Shown here: one piece after another, positions 26,189-36,334 of the stretch
Position numbering within the stretch: position 1 is the stretch's first letter
How the letters are laid out: every line of letters starts with the position of its first letter
DNA from: Erysipelotrichaceae bacterium
GTDB lineage: Bacteria; Bacillota_I; Bacilli_A; Erysipelotrichales; Coprobacillaceae
Assembly: GCA_021201315.1 (NCBI GenBank)
Contig: JAJQFG010000135.1
Span: 1 to 55,789 of the forward strand
Length of the DNA: 55,789 nucleotides
Reading direction: 5' to 3'
Notes under the pieces: model-generated
Told to the model about the DNA's origin: nothing
The model's database searches: none
Seen by the model: only the letters and a program-made list of their open reading frames with translations
Translations under genes and position numbers: made by a program

Positions 26189-27061
26189 CTAATTTATTGT
26201 GTTACAAACAAACTTTTTTATTTCTGGCATATATTTATATAAAGATTCAGCAATACCATCTTCATCATTTGATAATGTTACATCTTGTGCTATAGCTTTT
26301 AATTCGTCAACAGCATTAGCCATGGCTACACCAATGCCAGCATAATTAACCATAGATGCATCGTTTTGTCCATCACCAAAAGCAATCATTTCGTCTTGTA
26401 TATATCCTAAAGGTTTTAACACGGCATCTAATGCTTTGGCTTTATCAATACCCATAGCTGTAAATTCAAAGTAGAAAGGTCCTGTAAACATACAACTTAA
26501 TTTACCGTCAAATGGTGCCATCATTTCTTTGTAATTATCTTGTAGATATTCTGGATCACCGAAAGTAAGAATTTTATTAATTTCATAATCTAAAAATTCA
26601 GCTAAATCATCAACTTCACATAATTTGTATTTTCCACCACGTGATTCATATTCCATAACATTGAAAGGTTTGCCGTTTAATGTAATCATATTATCATAGA
26701 CGTTATTAACATACATATATTCACCTTTATCAATCATAGGACGTACTCTATCAAATTTTTTCATATGTTCTAAGACAGCTTTACCTTCAGATACACTCAT
26801 AGCTTGATTAAATAACACCTCATTTGTTTCACAATCAACCACTTTAGAACCATTATAACAAACCAATAAGCCATGATTTTTATCCATTTGTAATTCTTGT
26901 TCAAAATCTCTTAAACCTGAAGTAGGTCTGCCTGAGGCTAATATTAATATAGCTCCTGCTTTTTGAGCTTTCAACAAAGCTTCTTTTGTTTTTGGTGAAA
27001 TTTTCTTTTGTGAATTGGTAAGTGTACCATCCACATCCATCATTATAACTTTTATACTCAT
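26189..27061 (-). CDS. Cof-type HAD-IIB family phosphatase
   Basis: A 290-residue HAD-IIB hydrolase. The nucleophile block is IMMDVDGTLTNSQK, motif II is LILASGRPTSGL, and motif IV is AFGDGQNDASMVNYAGIGVAM. A C2-type cap lies between about residues 90 and 200. Such enzymes dephosphorylate sugar phosphates, FMN or PLP. AGGAGA precedes the ATG. It follows a second HAD gene by 10 bases and precedes the RpiR regulator by 25 bases. Confidence 0.9.
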   Translation of the reverse strand: MSIKVIMMDVDGTLTNSQKKISPKTKEALLKAQKAGAILILASGRPTSGLRDFEQELQMDKNHGLLVCYNGSKVVDCETNEVLFNQAMSVSEGKAVLEHMKKFDRVRPMIDKGEYMYVNNVYDNMITLNGKPFNVMEYESRGGKYKLCEVDDLAEFLDYEINKILTFGDPEYLQDNYKEMMAPFDGKLSCMFTGPFYFEFTAMGIDKAKALDAVLKPLGYIQDEMIAFGDGQNDASMVNYAGIGVAMANAVDELKAIAQDVTLSNDEDGIAESLYKYMPEIKKFVCNTIN

Positions 27062-27071
27062 TATTTATCTC

Positions 27072-27911
27072 CTAAATTAATCCAATATGTTTAAATGCAT
27101 TATATAATCCATCATCATCAACATCTGTTGTAATATAATCAGCTGCTTCCTTGATTTCTGGTCCACCATTACCCATAGCAACATTATAAGCACATAATTC
27201 AAACATTGATAAATCAATCTTAGCATCGCCAAATGAAATTGTATCTTTTTGATCCGCACCCAAGTAATCCAATAATACTTCAATTGCATGTTTCTTTGTA
27301 ATACCTGTAGGTCCTAAATCACCAAACAATGCCAATTCTCCTTTACCACCCCAAGTATTAGCTTCTAATGCAGGAAATTCAGCTTTAGAATCTAAATGAT
27401 CCTGATAGTCACTTAAAATAAAACTGATCTTATTAACATCATCTCTATATAGATCTTCTCCTGTTAAATGAATAAAACTATTTATAAAACTTTTAGCAGA
27501 TTCTGTAGCCTTTTCTAAATCTGCACCTTTACCTTGACTATATTTAATCATTGTAGGAATACCTTGTTCCAACATATAATCATTACAATACATACCACTA
27601 TTAGCTTCTAAATAAAAACCTAAATGTCTCTCATTACACCAATCAACAATATGTTTTACTTCTTCTTTAGTCAAACCTTGATGCATAACAACATGTCCAT
27701 TATCTTCAACATAAGCACCATTACCACCAATCATACCATCTAAATCGCATAAATTTCTTTGTTCTATCTCTGCTTTAGAACAACCAGTACAAATATATAC
27801 CTTATGTCCATTCGCTCTTGCTTCATCAACCGCTTTAGCAGCAGATTCAGGTAATTCTGCCTCATAATTAATCAATGTTCCATCAACATCTAAAAATACT
27901 ATTTTTCTCAT
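27072..27911 (-). CDS. Cof-type HAD-IIB family phosphatase
   Basis: The 279-residue HAD-IIB protein begins MRKIVFLDVDGTLINYE, has YICTGCSKAEIEQ in motif II (a Cys where Gly/Arg is common) and ends with ISFGDAKIDLSMFELCAYNVAMG, where GDxxxD is kept. AAGGTGG precedes the ATG. It is first in the operon HAD-HAD-RpiR. A 10-bp inverted repeat lies in the promoter region (27929-27956). Its substrate may differ from the next gene's because the caps differ. Confidence 0.88.
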   Translation of the reverse strand: MRKIVFLDVDGTLINYEAELPESAAKAVDEARANGHKVYICTGCSKAEIEQRNLCDLDGMIGGNGAYVEDNGHVVMHQGLTKEEVKHIVDWCNERHLGFYLEANSGMYCNDYMLEQGIPTMIKYSQGKGADLEKATESAKSFINSFIHLTGEDLYRDDVNKISFILSDYQDHLDSKAEFPALEANTWGGKGELALFGDLGPTGITKKHAIEVLLDYLGADQKDTISFGDAKIDLSMFELCAYNVAMGNGGPEIKEAADYITTDVDDDGLYNAFKHIGLI

Positions 27912-27928
27912 TTTTCCACCTTCCTATA

Positions 27929-27956
27929 TTTAGTTTATCATCTTATATAAACTAAA
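27929..27956 (-). promoter_or_regulatory. Inverted repeat upstream of the HAD-RpiR operon
   Basis: Arms TTTAGTTTAT (27929-27938) and ATAAACTAAA (27947-27956) are perfect, with an 8-nt spacer. The repeat sits over the likely promoter, so it is a candidate RpiR operator. Confidence 0.6.
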
Positions 27957-28001
27957 CAATGTTATTTCTTTAATCTTGATATAATTCTATCATCGATAAT
28001 G

Positions 28002-28026
28002 AAAAAATGCCATTATATAATGACAT

Positions 28027-28028
<2 letters not shown>
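28002..28028 (-). terminator. pyrG terminator
   Basis: AAATGCCATTA (28005-28015) pairs with TAATGACATTT (28018-28028), with one G-U in RNA, followed by U on the minus strand. It overlaps the pyrG stop. Confidence 0.75.
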
Positions 28029-29691
<1,663 letters not shown>

Positions 29692-29697
29692 TTTACT

Positions 29698-29726
29698 ATT
29701 CTAGCAAAAAACATTTTACATGGCAA
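29698..29726 (-). promoter_or_regulatory. pyrG promoter
   Basis: The minus strand has -35 TTGCCA (29726-29721), a 17-base spacer and -10 TAGAAT (29703-29698). Six bases later comes GGGC, so initiation falls on the G run. Confidence 0.75.
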
Positions 29727-29747
29727 TCACTTTCTTTCATAATTTAC

Positions 29748-29775
29748 TTGTTGTTTTTGAGAATTTCTTTATAAT
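29748..29775 (+). promoter_or_regulatory. Promoter of the two-component system
   Basis: -35 TTGTTG (29748-29753), a 16-base spacer, -10 TATAAT (29770-29775). It is divergent from pyrG. Confidence 0.55.
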
Positions 29776-29795
29776 AGATATTGGAGATGATAAAT

Positions 29796-30494
29796 ATGAC
29801 AACAACACCTCATATTCTTGTAGTGGATGATGAACAAGAGATAACAGATTTAATAGAAATTTATTTAATACAGGAAGGTTATACTGTAGAAAAGAGATAT
29901 GATGCTACTACTTTAATTGATGATATAAATCATTTTAATATTGATTTGGTTTTATTAGATGTGATGATGCCTGGTATTGATGGTATTGAAGCTTTAAAGC
30001 TTATTAGAGAAAAATATAATATTCCTGTTATTTTAGTATCTGCTAAAACTGCAGATAATGATAAAATTGATGGTTTATTGACTGGTGCTGATGATTATAT
30101 TACAAAACCATTTAATGCTATGGAATTAGTTGCAAGAGTAAAGGCACAGCTTAGAAGAGCACAAATTTTTAATAAACCTATTGAAGATCAATCGCATATT
30201 ATCGTAGCTACTGATTTAATTATTGATACAAAAAAGAAATCAGTAACTGTTGATGGTAAACAAGTCTCGCTTACAAGAATTGAATATGAAATACTCATAT
30301 TACTTGCAAGTCAACCTGGAACAGTATTTTCTATAGAAGATATTTTTGAAAGTGTATGGCATGAAAAATCCAATAATCCAGCTAATACAGTGATGGTTCA
30401 CATTAGAAAATTAAGAGAAAAAATTGAAAGGCAGCCTAGACGTCCACAGCATATTAAAACAGCTTGGGGTAATGGTTATAAGTTTGATTTATGA
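29796..30494 (+). CDS. OmpR/VanR-type response regulator
   Basis: The 232-residue regulator has a receiver domain, HILVVDDEQEITDL (acidic pair) and DLVLLDVMMPGIDG with the phospho-Asp, then a conserved Lys in DDYITKPFNAMEL. The C-terminal winged helix ends GNGYKF. The ATG at 29796 follows GGAG; an upstream TTG is not supported. It overlaps the histidine kinase start by four bases. The architecture matches VanR-like cell-envelope regulators, but no van or other target genes are adjacent. Confidence 0.93.
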   Translation: MTTTPHILVVDDEQEITDLIEIYLIQEGYTVEKRYDATTLIDDINHFNIDLVLLDVMMPGIDGIEALKLIREKYNIPVILVSAKTADNDKIDGLLTGADDYITKPFNAMELVARVKAQLRRAQIFNKPIEDQSHIIVATDLIIDTKKKSVTVDGKQVSLTRIEYEILILLASQPGTVFSIEDIFESVWHEKSNNPANTVMVHIRKLREKIERQPRRPQHIKTAWGNGYKFDL

Positions 30495-31681
30495 TAATTC
30501 TTCAAAATATTTCAAATATCATTCTAAGAATTTTACATCGTATTAGAAGACTTTTTATGAGTAGTTTTCGTTGGCGTTTATTGATTAATTTGATATTAGC
30601 TTATGTTTTAACATTTATTTGTTATAGTGCTTTAAATATTATAGTTAATTGTTTTGATTTGTTTGGGATGCCAACAGAGATAATCTATTTTATTAATTTT
30701 ATTATTTCATTAATCTTGTTTTTAAATATTTTCTTTGATTTAATGGATATTACATTGAACTATATAAGTGTATTAAGCAATAAAATTCAACAAGTTACGC
30801 AAGGTGATTATAGTGTTGATATATCAATTGATTATGATGATGAATTAGGTATGTTAGCGGCTAATATTATAGCTTTAGCTAATACTTTAGAGCAAAAAGA
30901 GAAAGAAAGTATTATTCTTAAAGAGAATGAAAGATTGGCTTTGGATGCTGAAAGAAATGCCGAAAAGCAAAAGAATGATTTGATTACTAATGTTGCTCAT
31001 GATTTACGTACACCATTAACAACTATTGTAGGTTATTTGGAATTAATCAAAAACAAGGAAGATTTAACAAAAGAAGAGATTCAAAAATATTCTTCGGTTG
31101 CTTATGAGAAATCTAAAAGATTGCAAGCTATGATGGATGATTTATTTGAATTTACAAGTCTGAATCAGGCAGATATTAAATTGAATAAAACTATTATTAA
31201 TATCTCAGAATTGATGATGCAGATTATTGATGAATTTTATCCATCTTTTCAGGAACATCACTTAAATCCTATTGTGACAATGAGCCATACACATTTATAT
31301 ATTAATGGAGATGGTCAATTAATAGCTAGGGTTTTTGATAATTTGATTTCGAATGCTATTAAATATGGGGATGATGATAGTGATATCGAAATAGAAGTTA
31401 TGAACGATGATCAAAATATAACGATTAAAATTATTAACTATGGTCAAACTATTGATGAAGAAGACCTTCCATATATATTTGATAAATTTTATAGGACGGA
31501 TTCTTCACGTTCTTCATCTACTGGAGGAACTGGTTTGGGTTTAGCCATAGCTAAAAATATCGTGCAGATGCACGGTGGTCAAATTTTGGCAACAAGTCGA
31601 TATAGCAAAACAACATTTGTTGTTATCTTTAATCGACTTAATGTAACTAATGAAACAACTGAAACGCAATTCATTAATTAG
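30491..31681 (+). CDS. Sensor histidine kinase, VanS-like
   Basis: A 396-residue kinase with two membrane spans (residues ~28-52 and 62-83) and only a short external loop, so it may sense membrane state. A HAMP domain follows (~85-135). The HisKA box is NVAHDLRTPLTTIVGYL, with His170 as the phosphate site. The catalytic domain shows NLISNAIKYG, the G1 block and GGTGLGLAI. Its partner is the response regulator that it overlaps by four bases. A small basic protein gene follows. Confidence 0.93.
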   Translation: MIILQNISNIILRILHRIRRLFMSSFRWRLLINLILAYVLTFICYSALNIIVNCFDLFGMPTEIIYFINFIISLILFLNIFFDLMDITLNYISVLSNKIQQVTQGDYSVDISIDYDDELGMLAANIIALANTLEQKEKESIILKENERLALDAERNAEKQKNDLITNVAHDLRTPLTTIVGYLELIKNKEDLTKEEIQKYSSVAYEKSKRLQAMMDDLFEFTSLNQADIKLNKTIINISELMMQIIDEFYPSFQEHHLNPIVTMSHTHLYINGDGQLIARVFDNLISNAIKYGDDDSDIEIEVMNDDQNITIKIINYGQTIDEEDLPYIFDKFYRTDSSRSSSTGGTGLGLAIAKNIVQMHGGQILATSRYSKTTFVVIFNRLNVTNETTETQFIN

Positions 31682-31691
31682 AGGGAAAATG

Positions 31692-31829
31692 ATGGAAGAG
31701 GAATCAAAAGAAAAGCAAAAGAAAAAGAAGTCTCATAGAACAGGAGTTAAATTTGATCCGTTCTATATTGAGGGAAGTATTCAAGGTTTAAAGAAAACCA
31801 AAAAAGGCAAGAAAAAAGAATCGCAATAA
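31692..31829 (+). CDS. Small Lys-rich protein downstream of a histidine kinase
   Basis: A 45-residue frame with GAGGG six bases before the ATG at 31692 (an adjacent ATG at 31689 is too close to the SD). It encodes Lys/Glu-rich ends around a non-repetitive core (TGVKFDPFYIEGSIQGLKK) that looks like a real peptide. It starts 10 bases after the kinase stop and ends at the shared terminator. It may be a small modulator or just a basic protein; no family recognised. Confidence 0.5.
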   Translation: MEEESKEKQKKKKSHRTGVKFDPFYIEGSIQGLKKTKKGKKKESQ

Positions 31830-31842
31830 GCGATTCTTTTGC
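31816..31842. terminator. Bidirectional terminator
   Basis: AAGAATCGC (31816-31824), loop AATAA, GCGATTCTT (31830-31838), with T/A runs on both sides. It serves the small basic protein and the convergent DUF134 gene. Confidence 0.85.
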
Positions 31843-31848
31843 TTTTGT

Positions 31849-32592
31849 CTAATGACAATGATGTTCACATCCACCACCATGATGGTCATGATGATCACAC
31901 TGTGCATCTGGATCATATGCTAAATGGCCTGCTGCAAAATCTTTTACAACATCATCTGCGTTTCCACTAACACCAGGGAATAATTCAATACCTGAACTAG
32001 CCATCGCATTTTGAGCTCCAGGGCCAATACCGCCACAAATAAGCGCATCAACATTCATAGCTGTTAAAATCCCAACCAATGCTCCATGTCCAATCCCATT
32101 ATTGTCAACAACTTCACTACTTATAATTTCACCATTTTCAATATCATACACTTTAAAAAATGCTGTACGTCCAAAATGTTGAAAAACCATTCCATCTTCA
32201 TAAGTTACTGCAACTCTCATGACATCTTCTCCTTTATCTCTTTCAAAATCTGTTAAAATTTGTTTCATCTGACAGTCATTTTTATAACAGTATCTAGGGT
32301 TTCCATTACATAAATGAAACTGTCCTCCTTCAATTTTTAGAGGCAATCCTAATACCAAAGCATCTGCAATTTTCTTTCTAGCATTGTCATATATTTTTTG
32401 AACTGTTGTTCTGCCTACACCTAATTGTAATCCACATTCTTCCTGTGATAATCCTTCTTTATCTATCAACCTAATAGTTTCATATTCATCAATAGTAAGA
32501 ATAATAGGATCATTTGCAAATTCACCTTTAGGTATAAATTCAAGTGTTTCAGGGAAATAACATATTCGTCGACATTTCACTGGTCTAACCAT
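31849..32592 (-). CDS. DUF134 DNA-binding domain fused to a NifX/NifB-like FeMo-co domain
   Basis: A 247-residue two-domain protein. Residues 1-95 match DUF134 (UPF0251), with VKCRRICYFPE and a helix-turn-helix GLSQEECGLQLGVGRTTVQKIY. Cysteines in CRRIC and a C-rich linker (CNGNPRYCYKNDCQM) could bind a metal or Fe-S cluster. Residues ~120-225 match the dinitrogenase FeMo-cofactor biosynthesis fold (RVAVTYEDGMVFQHFGRTAF, ICGGIGPGAQNAM). A His/Cys-rich tail ends the protein (CDHHDHHGGGCEHHCH). The fusion suggests a metal- or cluster-responsive regulator. No nitrogenase genes are near. Confidence 0.88.
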   Translation of the reverse strand: MVRPVKCRRICYFPETLEFIPKGEFANDPIILTIDEYETIRLIDKEGLSQEECGLQLGVGRTTVQKIYDNARKKIADALVLGLPLKIEGGQFHLCNGNPRYCYKNDCQMKQILTDFERDKGEDVMRVAVTYEDGMVFQHFGRTAFFKVYDIENGEIISSEVVDNNGIGHGALVGILTAMNVDALICGGIGPGAQNAMASSGIELFPGVSGNADDVVKDFAAGHLAYDPDAQCDHHDHHGGGCEHHCH

Positions 32593-32612
32593 AGCCTCAC
32601 CTCTTGCAACTT

Positions 32613-32641
32613 AGCATATCAGAGTTAATGGCATATATCAA
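32613..32641 (-). promoter_or_regulatory. Promoter of the DUF134-NifX gene
   Basis: -35 TTGATA (32641-32636), a 17-base spacer, -10 TATGCT (32618-32613), just upstream of a GAGGTGA ribosome site. Confidence 0.65.
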
Positions 32642-32663
32642 TAATGACATATAAACAAAAGAT

Positions 32664-33473
32664 CTAGCCAATACGCAATGCCTTTGATGTTTTACTATGA
32701 CCAACTTCATTGGTTTTAGCTACAAACATATCTTTATTAATATATTGTTGTAATAATTCATAAACTGTTGGTTTTAATTGTTGCTTTTCCATTTGTGTAA
32801 ATGTTCCAAGCAATATTCCATTCACCTGTTGAAAGGCTCCGATTTGATCAAGTTGTGCTAAATAAGTAGATATTTGTGTTACTTCTCCATTCATTGCTTC
32901 TAAAAATAATAACTTATTATGTAAATCAGGCATGTACTTTGTTCCTGCAAGTTTTAGAAAACATCGTGTATTTCCACCAACAATAGTTTGATTGTTTATC
33001 GTTCCATGTCCTTGTAAAGTATTCCACTTAACATCAAACAAATCATTTTGTCCTTGAAGATATTTTTTAAATCTTTCGATTTGTTTTCCTGTATCATCTT
33101 TCACAAGATTCTTTATTTGAAATAATATAGAAGTATTACTAGTTTGAGCATAAATGGCATTAATAACTGTTGTGAGATCACTATATCCAAAGAATGGCTT
33201 ATTATTTTTTACTATTAAATCATAATCAAGGTAAGGCAAAATAGTATTTGCTAAGTCTCCACCAGATAAATCAAAGATAGCATCTATACTATTATCTTCA
33301 TAGAAATAATTTAATGCATCTGCTTTATCTTTTCCTGAAGCATAACCATATAAGCAAGGACTTTCAACAACTTCAATATTCATAGAATATAATAGTTTTT
33401 TAAGTGCTATAATTATTTCTACATCCTTATCAGTTTGTCCATTAGAACAAGCGACAAATGCTACTTTTTTCAT
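32664..33473 (-). CDS. Peptidase S66 (LD-carboxypeptidase/MccF-like)
   Basis: A 269-residue member of the S66 family, which cleaves LD-bonds in murein peptides or detoxifies microcin-type nucleotides. The catalytic Ser is in FFGYSDLTTVI, the catalytic Glu in LLFLEAMNGE, and the catalytic His in NEVGHSKTSK. The protein is short for the family (often about 300). Its start overlaps the upstream HAD gene by four bases, so the two are coupled. The pair may work on a cell-wall or nucleotide-like metabolite. Confidence 0.9.
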   Translation of the reverse strand: MKKVAFVACSNGQTDKDVEIIIALKKLLYSMNIEVVESPCLYGYASGKDKADALNYFYEDNSIDAIFDLSGGDLANTILPYLDYDLIVKNNKPFFGYSDLTTVINAIYAQTSNTSILFQIKNLVKDDTGKQIERFKKYLQGQNDLFDVKWNTLQGHGTINNQTIVGGNTRCFLKLAGTKYMPDLHNKLLFLEAMNGEVTQISTYLAQLDQIGAFQQVNGILLGTFTQMEKQQLKPTVYELLQQYINKDMFVAKTNEVGHSKTSKALRIG

Positions 33474-34129
33474 TTTAATAGCTCCAATACTTCATATAAT
33501 GATGTACATACTTTATATTCATCACTATTTCTCGTATTTGTTCTATCTAATAAGATTGGTTGAATACCAACAGATAATGCCCCTTTAACATCAGAACTTT
33601 CGGAATCACCAATATGAATAACTTCATTAGCATTACATTGACTAACCTCTAAAGCTTTTTCAAATATTTCTTTATGTGGTTTATAAGCCCTTACCATATC
33701 CCCACAAATAATACCTTGAGGATGTAAGTCATGATCTTCTAAGAAGATATTGACATACTCTTTACCATTATTTGTAATAATATAGATAGGTAATGGACAT
33801 TGATCAAAGAATTCTTTGACATCATCAAAAATCGGTGATTTTGACCAATATTGATGATCTAAAGCTCTAAATTCTTCGACATCCATTTTTAAATCATAGT
33901 TTTCTTCTAAATAATGAAATGATTGTGTAATAATTTCATCTTCCGTTAAAAATGTATCCAAATAACTTTCTGTTTCTGCTTTTATGACCAATCCCCACCA
34001 TAATTGAATAGCTTCCTTAATACTGGATATATTACTATTTTCTGTTGCTTGTTTAGCCATTTCTATAGCATAATGATTTTCTTCTTGAGTCATTGTACCT
34101 GTATAATCTATAAATACTGCTTTTATCAT
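33470..34129 (-). CDS. HAD-IA family hydrolase
   Basis: A 219-residue HAD-IA protein. The nucleophile block is IDYTGTMTQEE, unusual in having Tyr-Thr where Asp-x-Asp-Gly is common. Motif II is IYIITNNGKEY and motif IV is IHIGDSESSDVKGALSVGI. A C1 cap lies between. AGGAGG precedes the ATG. It is first in a two-gene operon with the S66 peptidase. Confidence 0.88.
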   Translation of the reverse strand: MIKAVFIDYTGTMTQEENHYAIEMAKQATENSNISSIKEAIQLWWGLVIKAETESYLDTFLTEDEIITQSFHYLEENYDLKMDVEEFRALDHQYWSKSPIFDDVKEFFDQCPLPIYIITNNGKEYVNIFLEDHDLHPQGIICGDMVRAYKPHKEIFEKALEVSQCNANEVIHIGDSESSDVKGALSVGIQPILLDRTNTRNSDEYKVCTSLYEVLELLK

Positions 34130-34155
34130 ATAAGCCTCCTATCTTTCTTCATAAT

Positions 34156-34184
34156 ATCATAAACGAATTTGTTATCTTTTACAA
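34156..34184 (-). promoter_or_regulatory. Promoter of the HAD-S66 operon
   Basis: -35 TTGTAA (34184-34179), a 17-base spacer, -10 TATGAT (34161-34156). Confidence 0.6.
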
Positions 34185-34202
34185 GTTTATATAATTCATG
34201 TT

Positions 34203-34643
34203 TTATGTATCCATTCTTTCTATCTCTACAAGTGATTTATTACGATAAATCAAATCATTTCTTACACTAAAACCTTGTTTCTCCCAAAATGCATTACCTG
34301 CTTCATTTCTTTCAAAAACCACTAATGCTACTTTTGAAATACCTATTTCATATAAAGCATTGATAACTTTATCAACAAGTTGACTTGCTATTCCATGATT
34401 GTGATATTTTTCAGATACAGCTGTATGATAAATATACCCTCTTCTACCATCATGACCTGCCATAATAACACCTACTATTTTATGATCAATTTCTCCCACA
34501 AAACAAGTATCAGGATTTCTTTTAAGAAATCTATCAATTCCATCTTTTGTATCATCAATATTATTTAATCCCATACCTTTACATGATAACCACAAATCAT
34601 AAACAGCTTGATAATCATCAATTGTCATAACTCTTATATTCAT
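34203..34643 (-). CDS. GNAT family N-acetyltransferase
   Basis: A 146-residue GNAT with YIYHTAVSEKYHNHGIASQL as the acetyl-CoA loop region and an FWEKQGFSVRND strand. The second of two adjacent ATGs (34643) is preferred because AGAGG then lies seven bases upstream. It has no clear partner genes. Confidence 0.9.
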   Translation of the reverse strand: MNIRVMTIDDYQAVYDLWLSCKGMGLNNIDDTKDGIDRFLKRNPDTCFVGEIDHKIVGVIMAGHDGRRGYIYHTAVSEKYHNHGIASQLVDKVINALYEIGISKVALVVFERNEAGNAFWEKQGFSVRNDLIYRNKSLVEIERMDT

Positions 34644-34691
34644 CATATCACCTCTTGTTCATTATACTTTAATTTAAGTTTTAAAAGATAT

Positions 34692-34713
34692 AAAAAAGCC
34701 TCTAAAGAGGCTA
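34692..34713 (-). terminator. Terminator of the XRE regulator gene
   Basis: AGCCTCT and AGAGGCT arms with a very short loop, followed by six U residues on the minus strand; it reaches the stop codon. Coordinates may be off by two bases. Confidence 0.75.
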
Positions 34714-35202
34714 AATATGCTTTCTGCTATTCCACCATAAAATTATCAGATAAATACAATTTATAACAAGCGCTCCTAATAACATGCCTGAGATAAAATA
34801 TAAAATTCTTAAATATGATTCACTTATAAAAATACCTAATCCACTGATATTTTGTATTAAGATGCTTATTATAAATATAACTATAATAACAAGCGATATA
34901 TGAATCATCTTGTTTTTAAGATTTTCTTTTTCTGCCATTTGATATTCAATTATAGTTTTTAATGATGTTTCTTCTTTTATATCCATATCATTTCTTTCAC
35001 CATTGAGTATTTCTATAATATCGATATGATAAAATTCTGATAATTCCATGAGAATACTTAAATCAGGCATATTCACACCTGTTTCCCAACGTGAAACAGT
35101 TCGATTAGATACATTAAGCTGTTGAGCCAATTGCTGTTGTGTGATTCCTTTTTCTTGACGTAGTTGTTTTAAAAAACATCCTATCTTTTGTTGATCAATC
35201 AT
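34711..35202 (-). CDS. XRE-family regulator with two C-terminal membrane spans
   Basis: The 163-residue protein has an N-terminal HTH_3 domain (residues ~5-60, KGITQQQLAQQLNVSNRTVS) and two hydrophobic segments at about 102-122 and 130-155 (ISLVIIVIFIISILI and RILYFISGMLLGALVI). It is thus a membrane-tethered DNA-binding protein. The ATG at 35202 has GGAGG seven bases upstream; the longer frame is rejected. It likely senses envelope or membrane signals. It sits between the trp operon and a GNAT gene. Confidence 0.88.
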   Translation of the reverse strand: MIDQQKIGCFLKQLRQEKGITQQQLAQQLNVSNRTVSRWETGVNMPDLSILMELSEFYHIDIIEILNGERNDMDIKEETSLKTIIEYQMAEKENLKNKMIHISLVIIVIFIISILIQNISGLGIFISESYLRILYFISGMLLGALVINCIYLIILWWNSRKHI

Positions 35203-35269
35203 AATATATCCTCCATCCATTCTTATCATATCTTAAAACAATAATAAATGAAACGACATAAAACGAGAA

Positions 35270-35566
35270 TCACTCAGAAATAATAACTTCTCCACCACGA
35301 TCCGTAAAATAATCTTCAATTTGAGCAATTAAGATATCAGCATCACTATATTGTTCATCATAAGTCACACTAAAATAGTATTCTTCATCATTCAAAGTAC
35401 AAGTTAAATCAACGGTCGTTAGTTCACCTGTATTATCCACATATTTATATGAAATAATACCTGCAAAATTGAAGATAAAACAAGTCAACACAACAACAGC
35501 AACTGTAATTAATATAGTTTTTATTATTCTTTTATTACGTCTACTTTTATGAGCTAGTTGTTCTGC
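35270..35566 (-). pseudogene. Headless small membrane protein directly behind the trpA stop
   Basis: The frame that ends in trpA's TAA stays open for 98 more codons. It reads AEQLAHKSRRNKRIIK, then one hydrophobic segment (TILITVAVVVLTCFIF), then a compact acidic domain ending EDYFTDRGGEVIISE. The positive-then-hydrophobic start looks like a genuine N-in anchor, yet no ATG or SD precedes it; the first GTG (35491) lies inside the membrane segment. The likeliest explanation is a deletion that removed the start of a downstream gene and fused the rest to trpA's end. Stop read-through or a non-AUG start are alternatives. Confidence 0.5.
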
Positions 35567-36334
35567 TTAATTAAACTGTGTCATATCTTTGACATAATCA
35601 TATAATGCTTGACGTGCATTTTCGCCATGTTCAGCAATGATTCTAACAATAGCACTACCTACAATGGTACCATCAGCATATTGATTCATTTCCTGAACTT
35701 GTTTTGGTGAGTGAATACCAAATCCAATAGCTACTGGTACATCCGTTACTTCTTTGATATCTTTAATGATTGTAGATAAATCGGTATGGATTTCATCTCT
35801 CATACCAGTGACACCTAATGATGATACAAGATAGATGAATCCTTCAGCTTCTTTAGCAATCATTTTTATTCTTTCCTTAGATGTTGGAGCAATCATGGAA
35901 ATGACTTTCACATCATAATTTTTAGCGACTTCTTTCACTTCACCAGATTCTTCATAAGGACAATCAGGAATGATAATGCCATCTACACCAACTTCTTGAC
36001 AATTTTTAAAGAAACGATCATAGCCATAATGAAAAACTGGATTAAGATATGCCATCAAACATAAAGGTATATCAGATTTTTCTCTGACAGCTTTTACGAT
36101 TTCAAAGACACCATCAGTTGTCATATGATGTTTTAAAGCACGAATGTTGGCTTCTTGAATAACAGGCCCTTCAGCGATTGGATCACTAAAAGGAATACCA
36201 ATTTCAATGAGAGATGCACCAGCTTTTTCTAATTCAAATATATATTCTATTGTTTTTTCTTTGATAGGATCGCCTGCAGTTAGAAAAGCAATAAAGGCTT
36301 TTTTGTTTTCAAAGGCTTTTTGTATTCTATTCAT
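35567..36334 (-). CDS. trpA: Tryptophan synthase, alpha chain
   Basis: Cleaves indole-3-glycerol phosphate; the indole passes to TrpB. The 255-residue TIM barrel begins [20 protein letters not shown] and contains [30 protein letters not shown] and [11 protein letters not shown], the usual catalytic Glu/Asp region. The ATG at 36334 overlaps the trpB end by eight bases, with AGGGGG ten bases before it. It ends ...DMTQFN just before a conspicuous open frame. Confidence 0.96.
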   Translation of the reverse strand: MNRIQKAFENKKAFIAFLTAGDPIKEKTIEYIFELEKAGASLIEIGIPFSDPIAEGPVIQEANIRALKHHMTTDGVFEIVKAVREKSDIPLCLMAYLNPVFHYGYDRFFKNCQEVGVDGIIIPDCPYEESGEVKEVAKNYDVKVISMIAPTSKERIKMIAKEAEGFIYLVSSLGVTGMRDEIHTDLSTIIKDIKEVTDVPVAIGFGIHSPKQVQEMNQYADGTIVGSAIVRIIAEHGENARQALYDYVKDMTQFN

